A stretch of 64,000 nucleotides of DNA, taken from RFSX01 sp964591455 (GTDB lineage: Bacteria; Bacteroidota; Bacteroidia; Chitinophagales; Saprospiraceae). Positions 58,101 to 64,000 of this stretch are shown here, piece after piece (the first letter of the stretch is position 1; each line of letters begins with the position of its first letter). Location of the stretch: positions 3,165 through 67,164 of the forward strand of contig CAZQDZ010000027.1 of assembly GCA_964591455.1 (NCBI GenBank). The letters run 5' to 3'. A program made the position numbers and the translations under genes. The notes under the pieces were generated by a model. The model saw only the letters and a list, made by a program, of their open reading frames with translations, did no database searches and was not told where the DNA came from.

Positions 58101-61100
58101 AACAGCAATGTCAAAGTAATTGCCGCTTACACCTGTTCCTGAGAAAGTTCCTCCAGCAGGGCTCTCACCACTCAATGTAAATCCTGGAAGATCTACACAG
58201 GCTTCTGATTGTGTCAGAATTAAATCTACCACAGGTAAAACATGAACGGTGATATTTTCAGTGGCTATATTCTCACATCCATTACCATCTACAAAGGTAT
58301 AAGTGATTTCATGATTGCCTAGACCTGCAACACTTGGATTAAATTGATTTCCAGACACAGTGATACCAGAATAAGTTCCACCTGCAGGAGATCCGCCTCC
58401 TAAAGTCAGTTGTGTATCTGTAATACAAGCATGATTATCTGTCAAGGATAATTGAACACTAGGCAACCCTGATACAATAACGAAATCTGAAACCGTTCTC
58501 GAACAACCGTTTGCGTCAGTGTATGTGTAGAAAACCGTATGTGTGCCAACACCAGCTGTATTAGCAACAAATGTATTTCCTACTACACCTGTGCCTGAAA
58601 AGACACCTCCTGATGGAGATTCTCCACTCAAAGCAATCGTCTCATTGACACAGACTTCCATTATGTCTAAGGTAAGATCTACGATTGGTATTGCATGCAC
58701 TGTGATTATCTTAGTATCAGTATTAGTACATCCATTAGTATCAGTGTATGTATAGGTAATTGTGTGATTGCCTATTCCTGCGGTTGCTACATTTAATACA
58801 GTCCCAGTTACACCTGGTCCGCTATAAAATCCGCCTGCCGGAGCTCCACCACCCAAAGTCAAGGTGGTTTCATCTGCGCATACTTCCAGAATAGGTTGAT
58901 TATATGTTACTACTGGTAGATCATACACGATCATATCATTTGTCGCTGAAGATGTACAGCCATTACCATCTGTGTACTCATACGTCAATGTGTGTGTGCC
59001 TACTCCAGCATCTATTGCATTAAATATATTTCCTGTTACACCAGGGCCAGAAAACGTGCCACCCATTGGATTCACTGACCCTGAAAGGTCGTAGCCTGTC
59101 TCTGACACACAAGTTTCGTTATCTCCTAAATTGAATGTCACTACAGGGTTATCGTGCACTATGATATTATCTGTATCTATCGCTATACAGCCATTACCAT
59201 CTGTGAAAGTATATGTAATTGTGTGTGGGCCAATTCCTGCAACACTGGCATCGAAATTTGTTCCTGTTACACCTGGGCCTGTATATGTACCACCGAAAGG
59301 GATACCTCCACTCAATAGTAAAGTCGTGCCATCGATACAGTCTTCATTATTGTCCAGAGTCAAGCTTACATTCGGCAAGGCAAATACTTCAAAAGTAACA
59401 TCGACTTCAGCATTACATCCATTACCGTCATTATAACCATATGTTAATGTGTGTACACCTACTCCTGCTACGTTAGCATCAAATGTGCTACCTGTTATTC
59501 CAGGTCCTACAAAGTACCCCCCTGCAGGACTAACCGAACCTGATAAGTCATAACCAGACTCGTCCTCACAGGCAGAATCATCTGCTAGACTAAATGTAAC
59601 CATTGGCAAATCATACACAATCATATCTTGTGTTAATGAAGACGTACAACCATTACTATCTGTGAATGTATACATCAATGTGTGTGTGCCTACTCCTGCA
59701 ACACTAGGCTCAAAAGTGCTACCTGTTACTCCTGGTCCTGAGAATGTGCCACCCATTGGATTCACTGTCCCTGATAGGTCATAACCCAAATCTGTTACAC
59801 AGGTTTCGTTATCTCCTATATTGAATACAACAACTGGAAGTTCATGTACTATAATATTATCTGTATCTATTGCTATACAGCCGTTACCATCTGTGAAGGT
59901 ATATGTAATCGTATGTGTGCCAACGCCTACTGAACTTGCGTCAAAATTTGTTCCTGTCACTCCTGGGCCAGTATATGTGCCACCAGAAGGTATTCCTCCA
60001 CTTAATAGTAAAGTTGTCTCGTCTAAGCAAGCTTCATTATTGTCTAGTGTCAAACTTACATTCGGCAATGCAAATACTTCAAAAGTAATATCGACCTCAG
60101 CATTACATCCATTACCGTCATTATAACCATAAGTCAATGTATGTACACCTACTCCTGCTACGTTAGCATTGAATATGCTACCCGCTATACCAGGCCCGAC
60201 AAAGTAACCACCTGCTGGACTCACTGATCCTGACAATTCATAACCAGACTCGTCCTCACAGGCAGAATCATCTGCTAGACTAAATGTAACCATTGGCAAA
60301 TCATACACAATCATATCTTGTGTTAATGAAGACGTACAACCATTACTATCTGTGAATGTATACATCAATGTGTGTGTGCCTACTCCTGCAACACTAGGCT
60401 CAAAAGTGCTACCTGTTACTCCTGGTCCTGAGAATGTGCCACCCATTGGATTCACTGTCCCTGATAGGTCATAACCCAAATCTGTTACACAGGTTTCGTT
60501 ATCTCCTATATTGAATACTACTATAGGACTGTCATGTACTATAATGTTATCTGTAGCTATTGCCACACATCCATTTCCATCTGTAAATGTATATGTAATT
60601 GTGTGTGTGCCTACACCTACTGCACTTGCATCAAAATTTGTTCCTGTCACTCCTGGGCCAGTATATGTGCCGCCGCTAGGTATACCTCCACTTAACAATA
60701 ATGTTGTCTCACCTGGGCATGTTTGATTTGTTCCTAAGGTTAAACTTACATTAGGTATCTCAAATATTGTAACATCTTGCAGTGCACTATTAGTACATCC
60801 CGTAATAGGGTCTGTATATGTATATGAAACTTCATGCACTCCAATTCCAGCTATAGTAATGTCAAAGTAAGTTCCACCAACACCAGGGCCAGAATAAGTT
60901 CCTCCCAATGGCATACCACCTTCCAAATTAAATCCAAATTCATTAGAGCATGATGCCGATTGTGTTAGCGATAAAGTAACGTTAGGCAAGTCAATCACTG
61001 TAATTTCTGCAGTGTCTGAATTCTCACAACCATTACTATCTGTGTACGTATACGTTAAAGTATGTGTTCCAAGGCCTGCATCTATTGCATTAAAAATATT

Positions 61101-62495
61101 ACCAGTAACTCCGTTTCCTGTAAAGGTACCTCCTGGAGGTGAAACTGAATTAGATAAGTCAAATCCTGTTTCCGTAATACATGCCTCAGTATCTCCTATA
61201 TTAAATCCAACAAATGGATTATTATTTACAATTATTTGATCAGTTGCTATCCCTTGACAACCATTACCATCAGTGAATGTATATGTAATTGTATGCTGTC
61301 CAAGTCCTGCAACGCTTGCATCAAAATTTGTTCCTGTCACTCCTGGGCCAATATATGTGCCGCCGGAAGGTATTCCTCCATTCAGTAATAGAGTTGTATT
61401 GCCATCACAAGTGTTATCCTCAGTCAATGTTAATATAACCGCTGGTGGTGCAAATACTTCAATATTATCAGTCGCAGTTTCTACACATCCATTACCATCT
61501 GTAAAAGTGTAGGTGATTGTATGGTCTCCTGGACCACTGATTGCTGGATTAAAAGAATTGCCACTGACTCCATTTCCAGTATACACTCCACCTGCAGGAA
61601 GACCCTGGTCTAAAATTATTACTTGGTCGTCTGTGCATAGCTCAGTTGTTGACTGATTATAAGTTACTACTGGACTTGCTTGGTTAACAAGCACATACTG
61701 TCTGACAAACTCATCACATAGTGCATTGTCCACTCTTGCTCTAATATCATATGTGCCTGGTGCTAAGTTGTTATACCTGACGTTACCGGCATCATCAGAA
61801 AGTACTGATTGCCATACTAAACCTCCATCTAATGAAAATTGAATTTCCGTGTTCAGGAGTTGGTCGTTAAAAAATATCTCTAAAGAACCATTGTCATCCT
61901 CGCAAGTGGGATTTACTGGAATAACTGAATTTACTGCCGCTTCTTGATAAGCATATAATCTAACATTATCTAATGCCATATCACTAAGGGGCCCAGAGCC
62001 TATCCTTGCCGTATATCTTAATTGAACATTCTGCTCTAGATATGCAGATAAATCGATTGTGGCCACATACCAGCTTGGACCTTGGTCTCCACTTTCTGAC
62101 CATACCGATGTCCATGTATTACCAAAATCAGTACTTACCTCCAGATTCAATTCGCCCATATCCGTTCCAAGCATATGATAATTGAATATCAATTCTGCAT
62201 GGCAAAATCCAAAAAGAGCATGACAAGATGATATTTGTGCTTGGGTGTTTTCATTACCAGTTGATTGTGCGGTAATAAAATAATCCCCTTGAAAGGCTGA
62301 ATTTGGGCCTGTACCTGCAATAGCTGTTGGCACATTGGTTCTAATCCAATCAAAGTCGTCTGTAGAGGACTGAGACCAAATTCCAAAATCAACTTCAAAG
62401 CTCTCCCTGTATGGGTATGAGCTATTGCATTGCGAAGATAGTGTCATTGGTATGACCACTATCAACATACAATATGCCGCTAGCTTGAGTATCAT
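46152..62495 (-). CDS. giant multidomain repeat adhesin (about 5450 residues), no sorting domain
   Basis: 5447 residues from ATG 62493-62495 (signal ILKLAAYCMLIVVIPMTLSSQ); the frame reaches a TTG at 62540 overlapping the upstream stop. Order: a MAM/jelly-roll-like domain (residues about 20-185); 28 tandem repeats of about 75 residues with pattern GGxPxGGTYSGPGVTGxxFxPxxAGxGTHTITYTFTDxNGC (DNA about 55280-61615); a second MAM-like domain (DNA about 54290-54760); FG-GAP/VCBS-type repeats with DLDGDGDLDM loops (about 53370-54240); further repeats 29-30 (about 51840-52290); a CBM-like galactose-binding fold (about 50310-50800); and about nine PKD/Ig-like units (WSPATGLSNPN, TTTYTVTVTD). It stops right after an SprB-like module (TYCIQVTDSNGC). 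No CHU_C or type A sorting domain follows. Resembles gliding adhesins such as SprB in scale, but not by a clear one-to-one match. Confidence 0.85.
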   Translation of the reverse strand: MILKLAAYCMLIVVIPMTLSSQCNSSYPYRESFEVDFGIWSQSSTDDFDWIRTNVPTAIAGTGPNSAFQGDYFITAQSTGNENTQAQISSCHALFGFCHAELIFNYHMLGTDMGELNLEVSTDFGNTWTSVWSESGDQGPSWYVATIDLSAYLEQNVQLRYTARIGSGPLSDMALDNVRLYAYQEAAVNSVIPVNPTCEDDNGSLEIFFNDQLLNTEIQFSLDGGLVWQSVLSDDAGNVRYNNLAPGTYDIRARVDNALCDEFVRQYVLVNQASPVVTYNQSTTELCTDDQVIILDQGLPAGGVYTGNGVSGNSFNPAISGPGDHTITYTFTDGNGCVETATDNIEVFAPPAVILTLTEDNTCDGNTTLLLNGGIPSGGTYIGPGVTGTNFDASVAGLGQHTITYTFTDGNGCQGIATDQIIVNNNPFVGFNIGDTEACITETGFDLSNSVSPPGGTFTGNGVTGNIFNAIDAGLGTHTLTYTYTDSNGCENSDTAEITVIDLPNVTLSLTQSASCSNEFGFNLEGGMPLGGTYSGPGVGGTYFDITIAGIGVHEVSYTYTDPITGCTNSALQDVTIFEIPNVSLTLGTNQTCPGETTLLLSGGIPSGGTYTGPGVTGTNFDASAVGVGTHTITYTFTDGNGCVAIATDNIIVHDSPIVVFNIGDNETCVTDLGYDLSGTVNPMGGTFSGPGVTGSTFEPSVAGVGTHTLMYTFTDSNGCTSSLTQDMIVYDLPMVTFSLADDSACEDESGYELSGSVSPAGGYFVGPGIAGSIFNANVAGVGVHTLTYGYNDGNGCNAEVDITFEVFALPNVSLTLDNNEACLDETTLLLSGGIPSGGTYTGPGVTGTNFDASSVGVGTHTITYTFTDGNGCIAIDTDNIIVHELPVVVFNIGDNETCVTDLGYDLSGTVNPMGGTFSGPGVTGSTFEPSVAGVGTHTLMYTFTDSNGCTSSLTQDMIVYDLPMVTFSLADDSACEDESGYDLSGSVSPAGGYFVGPGITGSTFDANVAGVGVHTLTYGYNDGNGCNAEVDVTFEVFALPNVSLTLDNNEDCIDGTTLLLSGGIPFGGTYTGPGVTGTNFDASVAGIGPHTITYTFTDGNGCIAIDTDNIIVHDNPVVTFNLGDNETCVSETGYDLSGSVNPMGGTFSGPGVTGNIFNAIDAGVGTHTLTYEYTDGNGCTSSATNDMIVYDLPVVTYNQPILEVCADETTLTLGGGAPAGGFYSGPGVTGTVLNVATAGIGNHTITYTYTDTNGCTNTDTKIITVHAIPIVDLTLDIMEVCVNETIALSGESPSGGVFSGTGVVGNTFVANTAGVGTHTVFYTYTDANGCSRTVSDFVIVSGLPSVQLSLTDNHACITDTQLTLGGGSPAGGTYSGITVSGNQFNPSVAGLGNHEITYTFVDGNGCENIATENITVHVLPVVDLILTQSEACVDLPGFTLSGESPAGGTFSGTGVSGNYFDIAVAGVGIHEITYTYTDPLTGCEGVAQQDVVIYSEPVVNLFLQDAEVCYNETNVALTGATPAGGTFSGPGVTSNTFDATVAGIGTHTITYTFSDANGCEGQAVDQIEVLPETILGLNVPMTECVNNTSVQIVSGTPTGGTYSGPGVTGDIFNPSSAGLGVHTITYTFTDANGCTNSITDEVEVVDPPTVSLNLDQSSDCIDSPGFNLSGGIPVGGTYSGTGVSGNYFDITITGIGNHTVTYTYTDPATGCSQSVDQNVTIFDLPIVELDITQDQLCETASLLDLTAGAPSGGDYSGPGVTGSQFDPSVSGIGIHTITYTFTDNNGCTNFATDQIEVIPAPLTTLNLPQNTFCVNESIVTLTGATPAGGLWSGPGVTGNQLDLSIAGQGTHTISYSFWDGAGCTSVSEETITVFDIPAVDFVLSDTQSCITETVHLLDGASPTGGVFSGPGVTGNNFNPSIAGLGTHTIEYTVTDANGCTNSATQDINVNNLPTPQLNLITDELCIDGASITLSGGIPAGGSYSGPGVTGNTFDPAQAGVGTHIIRYFFDNGTCSAEAIDELIVHDLPVLTIDITTDVVCNGDIVALAGASPAGGTWSGPGVSGNRFNSTAAGIGTHTLTYSYTDGNGCEQTIQDDLAVFDLPIVDLVLAEDEDCESNNNLTLSGGTPVGGTYTGNGVTGTNFNASTAGQGNHLITYTFIDANGCEDQATDVITVFAIPDVNLNLTRDNTCIDSAPVILSGGTPAGGVWSGPGVTGNQIDPTLAGIGTHLISYTFTVNGCTDVAQQEFIINELPTLILDIPDTQFCLGENVALTGGTPVGGTYSGNGVNVATGQFRSTVAGLGTHTITYTFVDDNGCEAMATQDVTVNDVAEATLNLGIDMACATETNIPLSGGSPSGGTYSGPGITGNFMDATDPSVNTGANTVFYTYLDANGCEATAIDIIEISSNPDVDFTQQDEDCGKNNGSVSFTFFDNPDVDFIEFSTDGGITWRDPVNDNTGSVTYNFFSSGDYDLLVRNLNGTCEHMVGTATIENNNGPTANAGSDVTIFPPASTVLNGSGGNIYNWSPSTGLNNTSIPNPTASPIETTTYTLAVTDLNGCVDTDEVTVIVVPPCSGTISEGGFPYRESFETGIGLWAQDMAFDDFDMTLTDLPTPTVGTGPDAASEGVNYLFAEANGNNNSTSMLNGPCFDLRDQSCAQFTFDYHMTGAQIGDLNLEISLDFGQTWTSLWSNSVDQGDMWATEVLDLFGFLDQVIQLRFITTIGNGNESDIAIDNVEFITTGCGCDDTSSPFDLFNLVPDPQPFSVDIDCDGDADMLAGGDGELFYFENNGDGTYTDLTGTASDPMPNLTHLDMTIGFADLDGDGDLDMSLVGNEPFNKRFYWNTGTKFNPQFTLAGTGGTPPNPIQVFDFSLLDGGFIIGFADPTIFWADLDGDNDMDAVVGGKLGWFLYYENIGDENNPIFALQTGSNSPFDGLRADGEDEGTPTNPCPGSPRCQFESAPFLVDWDGDGDLDMFSGNQVSTVQYFENVGDAFNPDFVERTGDANPFDGIIFSEDSHLSLIDEDCDGDWDVFYGVGDTPDDAEITLCDLLVATPNEAIANSDQSHYCIGSSVFLLEQGTTGVTWEWEGPNGFTSNLQNPSIPNITEAGAGTYSVTVTNTQGCEHINSTEITVSGATAGAGAQVCIEQGDNTTLQGSGTGDGITIEWSPPTGLSNTTIFNPIASPTTTTTYTLTVTDFFGCQVTDEVTIIVKSDICVENEQTFFADFETTTGDNFWTFNTAASDGDFVIGVPTPYFTAGNLMEENAFDGIQSLVTGIDIGRDLDLGPATARSRNITLSATATNIEISLAYYFSHVFTANTSDFLNIEIRDASNGTILHDVVNEVGAGFNRPANWTAITEDLSAHAGKTIYIWVEAADLPGGTKLEVGIDNVRINETVEIQAEFSLDPPDFCTDIGLITLEGGTPAGGVYSGPGVTGNIFDPIAAGPGQHEIVYTLTTVSGCIAAASVDVEIFDLPTVDLALDVPEACDIETSVVLFGGIPTGGTYSGTGVTGDIFNPSAAGSGDHVITYTVSDANGCENIATDIFVVNATPVISLVTSQNASCGLENGSITIDFNDVSEITNIEFSLDGGLTWETPVPDADGTVTYSNLPVGNYNVLVADADSGCAIDIDDAIIFDEPGPQVNAGLDQVVCDGDVGTTTAMTGNVDNCPGGECRPCLTYNLEGDIDNARDRGSLNDLNRDLIFGDDYSFVLNLDFPLEVIIETTIGDRFYGRSGNVIVDGVSESISTSPNEFQTVIHNPAISSSYVVNMIGRDISVTSIVIKTANGTTLYGFDFGLPSSPVESGYIQVLETTTSPVYIGTNCLSERTLNDSNLTFSWSGPSNFTSSDASITMVEDGIYTVTVTDDNGCTATDDVTLRHLEVEPGQISEPIIACPSNNPEPIESLEPGSSCNLLDNHEFINDIGSDWFLHTENGGVATTSIDNSGQLSGDNSIFVDVTTTTPAINHIRLQQIITGLLAGETYEISFEARAEIARDIRIRIINLDDFSTLAQQVFTLSTSVNSYSFNFVNSDNVNNVRFHVEFGNSEENFWIDNLVVEPQSCQEAIIDYVWECRESDGAGGWLDWETINGANGETYNPPVQMTDKQYRRLASIEGCDDFESSNIITIELCPCEVLAEADETICIGESVQLSAVGEGTGSFDYTWSPATGLDNPNSATPIATPVETTIYTVTAVDSRGCSVTGEVTVTVRPELELDAGPDEEICVGEDVQLNATSTGGVIYSWGPITGLSNPNIANPVANPTSTTTYMVTVTDVNGCTEIDDVIVNVFDLPDDFVVTSEDAICGEDFGSITVTWTTVVGATDLEFSLDGGATFEPAVPVSNETITFTDITPGTYDLIVRRGDDRCLLDIDDAAIQDIIEPTVDAGLDEEICPSETAAFTPIVTAGTEPFTYNWTGPNGFASNDADINVSEEGEYILHILDANGCEDMDTVQVNVLELDPGEISTPAMVCPENNPETILSVTPAFSCDPADTGCVEPSIVYTWECRESDGAGGFTPWTIIPTANGESYDPPVQLVVKQYRRVASILGCAETYTSNEIEIDVCPCDVVVDDVTICVGEEAALNAIATGFGTITYDWSPAATLSDATVANPIATPDMTTVYTVIATDETGCVSTANATVTVQDSTVIFCERYRVRYDDANWQQWMPFTGECIVYLCEGTGITDLQFDGGPNINTGWVWRDEDGNIDNEEDELVVFNNLGLDDAGIYTGELTNENGCVSRLSFEVVVDQNVIANAGPDMAQCEGGDPVTLTATGGMTYLWDDPAGSTTESITVNPSVTTTYTVTVTDGTCFDTDQVTVTVNPNPVVDAGPDITLCLGESGQLGTQLEAPFNSGNFQVINATHQSELGSIESLFNNVDDTGGRSFHATRINSGQDWGIGYSLGGTFSINDVSIDRRNDCCTTSGNGGVIQILSGGVVVYESNIVTGSGNGELFATPAISAISGDEVRYIFKNGMDTEGGDMLNFSEFNIYLEDPTMTGSLTYEWSPIEGLSNPNIQNPIVSPTMTTTYVVTVTDENGCTGTDDITVIVNDTPAVTNVTSVDATCGVDNGSITIEFDDVAGITNLEFSLDGGMTYEPIVNDSDGTITYDNLPAGVYELVVRDPVTLCGGDLEEVVITDIPVEGEVGPDHTICIGGSATITASGGATYQWDDPTGSTDASVTVTPTTSTTYNVTITDANGCETIDEVIVVVSDPLAVINDPTDQCVNGNDIVISASPVPGTEVGDSGVFTPQTGLADNGDGTASIDVAVAGPGIYTVEYTYTNALGCPAVATTEVEIFDIPTADAGIDVTICEGDSIQLMATGTGTTFEWSPATGLSDPNVADPMAFPTTTTTYTVTVTSAEGCTATDEVTVNVNESLDASAVVVENDYCEDGSGEVTVTVLNGTGPFTIEWQNTEGNEVGNANLLSIGDYTLTGLNGGTTYCIQVTDSNGCTIISP
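55280..61615 (-). repeat. array of 28 tandem repeats of about 226 bp within the giant gene
   Basis: Coding repeats of about 75 codons, each with one Cys pair and a GxGVTG turn. Most copies are diverged, but units 5-7 and 8-10 form a higher-order repeat of 690 bp (three units): 59548-59828 and 60238-60518 appear identical over 281 bp when read side by side, and the flanks also match closely. This suggests a recent duplication or gene conversion. Confidence 0.9.
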
Positions 62496-62536
62496 TTTAA
62501 ATAATATTTGTAGATGATGATTCACTATTCCAATTA

Positions 62537-63685
62537 TCAATGTGTGATTTTGATAAATTTGAATGTTTTAGAAATTTTGGCATTGGGGAATTCAATCGTA
62601 AGAAAGTACATCCCGGCAGCATAATCTGACACATCAAAAGACAATACATCTAAGTAGGTGTCTACAAATGTGCTTCTATAAACGAGTTGTTGAATTTCAT
62701 CTTCGATATAGATGTTGCCACTAAGCACACATCCTATATGATCGATTTTCAATCTCACTCTTTCTGTAACTGGATTTTCTATTATCATAAAATCAGCTCC
62801 CTCTATATGTTGGGTTACTTCATCTAATTCTTTTTGACTTTCGTCTCTTATATATAGAATATAGAAGCACGTATTAGGAGGAAGATTATCTACAGTAAAT
62901 TCTACTGACCATACATTTTCGATATTATCAAAAAGTGCCAGACTAATATTTCCTGCATTTAATTCTATGTCGTAATTCTCTGGTGTGCCATCTCCTCCAC
63001 TAAATCCTCGGACAATTAAATTGGCCGATCGGATATAAGGCACTTCTGCATCTGCAATTAACTGCTGAAACTCCTCGTCAGTAAAAAACAACCTAACTGT
63101 CGCTGCTCCTTGTCCTTCTGCATCTACACACCAACTTCTATTCAGCGTAGGATTATCTTCTATGATTATAGTTTCTGGATGCAATTCAGTACACACTTCA
63201 ATCTCTCCTAGGTCTATTCCATCATACACATCTTCTATGTAAACCATATAATCTATTTCTGAGTAGAAATAAGATCCTATACTATCTGTTAATCCACATA
63301 TGCCACATCCGTCTACTTCTAAGAGACTCATGTCATTTTGTAGTGGATTTATCTCTTCAATGTCTATAGACAACGTGTCTGCGCAGTTATTTCCATCAGT
63401 AATTGTGACAGAATATGTTCCTGCAGGTATATTTACAAGTTCCTCTGCATCGCTTGCATTATTCCATTGGAATAAATATTCAGGAGACCCCCCATCTATT
63501 AGTAGTTCTATCGCTCCTTCATCCATTCCTAAACAGAATATATCGTAGCTAAAGTAATCTACAGAGAGCGGAACACCTGATGATGAACCATTTACGGTAA
63601 TATTCAATGGTCCAGAGCAGAGCCTCTGCCCTGAACCAATTGAATACATCATCACAAATAATATTATACTTAGTATCTTTTTCAC
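62537..63685 (-). CDS. SprB-repeat protein with T9SS type A sorting domain
   Basis: 382 residues from GTG 63683-63685, which gives an ideal signal peptide (KKILSIILFVMMYSIGSGQ). The frame extends to a TTG at 63739, but that would overlap the upstream gene. One SprB-type repeat (GAIELLIDGGSPEYLFQWNN to GTYSVTITDGNNC) lies at residues about 55-100, then a beta-rich region with Cys clusters (DGCGICGL). The C-terminus (NPVTERVRLKIDHIGC to KISKTFKFIKITH) is a type A sorting domain. It sits between the right-edge SprB-repeat gene (41 bp upstream) and the giant gene (41 bp downstream). Confidence 0.82.
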   Translation of the reverse strand: MKKILSIILFVMMYSIGSGQRLCSGPLNITVNGSSSGVPLSVDYFSYDIFCLGMDEGAIELLIDGGSPEYLFQWNNASDAEELVNIPAGTYSVTITDGNNCADTLSIDIEEINPLQNDMSLLEVDGCGICGLTDSIGSYFYSEIDYMVYIEDVYDGIDLGEIEVCTELHPETIIIEDNPTLNRSWCVDAEGQGAATVRLFFTDEEFQQLIADAEVPYIRSANLIVRGFSGGDGTPENYDIELNAGNISLALFDNIENVWSVEFTVDNLPPNTCFYILYIRDESQKELDEVTQHIEGADFMIIENPVTERVRLKIDHIGCVLSGNIYIEDEIQQLVYRSTFVDTYLDVLSFDVSDYAAGMYFLTIEFPNAKISKTFKFIKITH

Positions 63686-63726
63686 TTGCTTTATCTCTAA
63701 GATTCTATTCAGTGGAATTATCTTTC

Positions 63727-64000
63727 TTACAGTTGACAACCATTCGCATCGGTCACTTCGAAAGTGTATGTTTCACCACCTTGTGCTCCTGTGAATGTGA
63801 ATGATCCTCCACTAATTGCTATCGTTCCTGAAGGCTGATCTAGTGTACCACCTGTAGATGATGTCCATGTCACTGTGTATGGTCCTACGCCACCTTCCGC
63901 ACTCACTTCTATCTCACCCGCATTCAGTTGACATTCATCTTCAAGAACACATGTACCTGCAATCATTGGGTCAGGTTCTGTCAGTGTAATATCACATGTA
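63727..64000 (-). CDS. SprB-repeat protein, N-terminal part off the window
   Basis: Open frame from the right edge to a stop at 63727-63729, 90 visible residues. They form an SprB-like repeat: CDITLTEPDPMIAGTC, then AGEIEVSAEGGVGPYTVTW and ETYTFEVTDANGCQL, where the protein ends. The end closely resembles that of the giant protein in this locus (GGTTYCIQVTDSNGC). No sorting domain follows before the stop codon. Same direction as, and 41 bp upstream of, the type A CTD protein. Confidence 0.75.
   Translation of the reverse strand, partial: TCDITLTEPDPMIAGTCVLEDECQLNAGEIEVSAEGGVGPYTVTWTSSTGGTLDQPSGTIAISGGSFTFTGAQGGETYTFEVTDANGCQL

Noticed and set aside
55280..61615. Regular repeats read as a possible CRISPR array
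   Set aside because: The period is about 226 bp, the repeats are coding and diverged, there are no short identical repeats with unique spacers, and no cas genes are present.

Overview
The window looks like a chromosomal segment of a Bacteroidota bacterium, most likely of the Saprospiraceae/Saprospiria. Reasons: an AT-rich genome; TAnnTTTG-type -7 promoter boxes instead of sigma70 boxes and few Shine-Dalgarno sequences; type IX secretion (T9SS) type A and type B (gliding-motility-associated, CHU_C) C-terminal sorting domains; SprB-type repeats; MopE-type metal-binding motifs; and ribosomal proteins S1 and S6 that carry the same C-terminal helix-hairpin-helix extension.

Layout. 1-7.5 kb: rpsA (minus, cut by the left edge), an acyl-CoA ligase (plus), the rpsF-rpsR-rplI operon (minus) with a clear promoter and terminator, a DUF4920 lipoprotein and a BioD/Pta-like ATPase. 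7.5-8.8 kb: a lipoprotein gene and a degenerate tRNA-Gln-like sequence with a terminator. 8.8-16 kb (plus): a GH113-like glycosidase, panC, panD, a flippase-like membrane protein, rfaE2, a NIF3-family protein, a coiled-coil zinc-ribbon protein and a TPR protein. 16.3 kb: tRNA-Asn(GTT) with its own promoter and terminator. 16.8-25 kb: two tandem, partly paralogous secreted T9SS proteins. 25-32.6 kb: an M28 peptidase, an aspartoacylase-family protein, an AlkA-type glycosylase, a secreted LVIVD/MopE protein and a YpdA-type reductase. 32.7-34 kb: a transposase remnant beside an orphan CHU_C fragment. 34-42.5 kb: glucosaminidase, SdpI-like protein, pdxA, rsmA, a YqeY protein, a BlaI/M56/TonB-like regulatory operon, a membrane glycosyltransferase and a SPOR protein.

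42.9-64 kb is one large minus-strand surface-protein locus with only short gaps between its four genes: an SprB-repeat protein cut by the right edge, a 382-residue type A CTD protein, a roughly 5450-residue giant with about 30 copies of a 75-residue repeat, and a roughly 1029-residue 14-repeat protein with a type B CTD. A strong terminator closes the locus. The giant and the right-edge protein both end abruptly after a similar SprB-like module with no sorting domain, and each is followed at once by a gene that has a signal peptide and a CTD. This alternating arrangement is the most unusual thing in the window.

Much of the rest is core metabolism and translation (pantothenate, vitamin B6, rRNA methylation, ribosomal proteins). 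The accessory part is almost wholly cell-surface biology. All calls come from reading the sequence; no database search was run.
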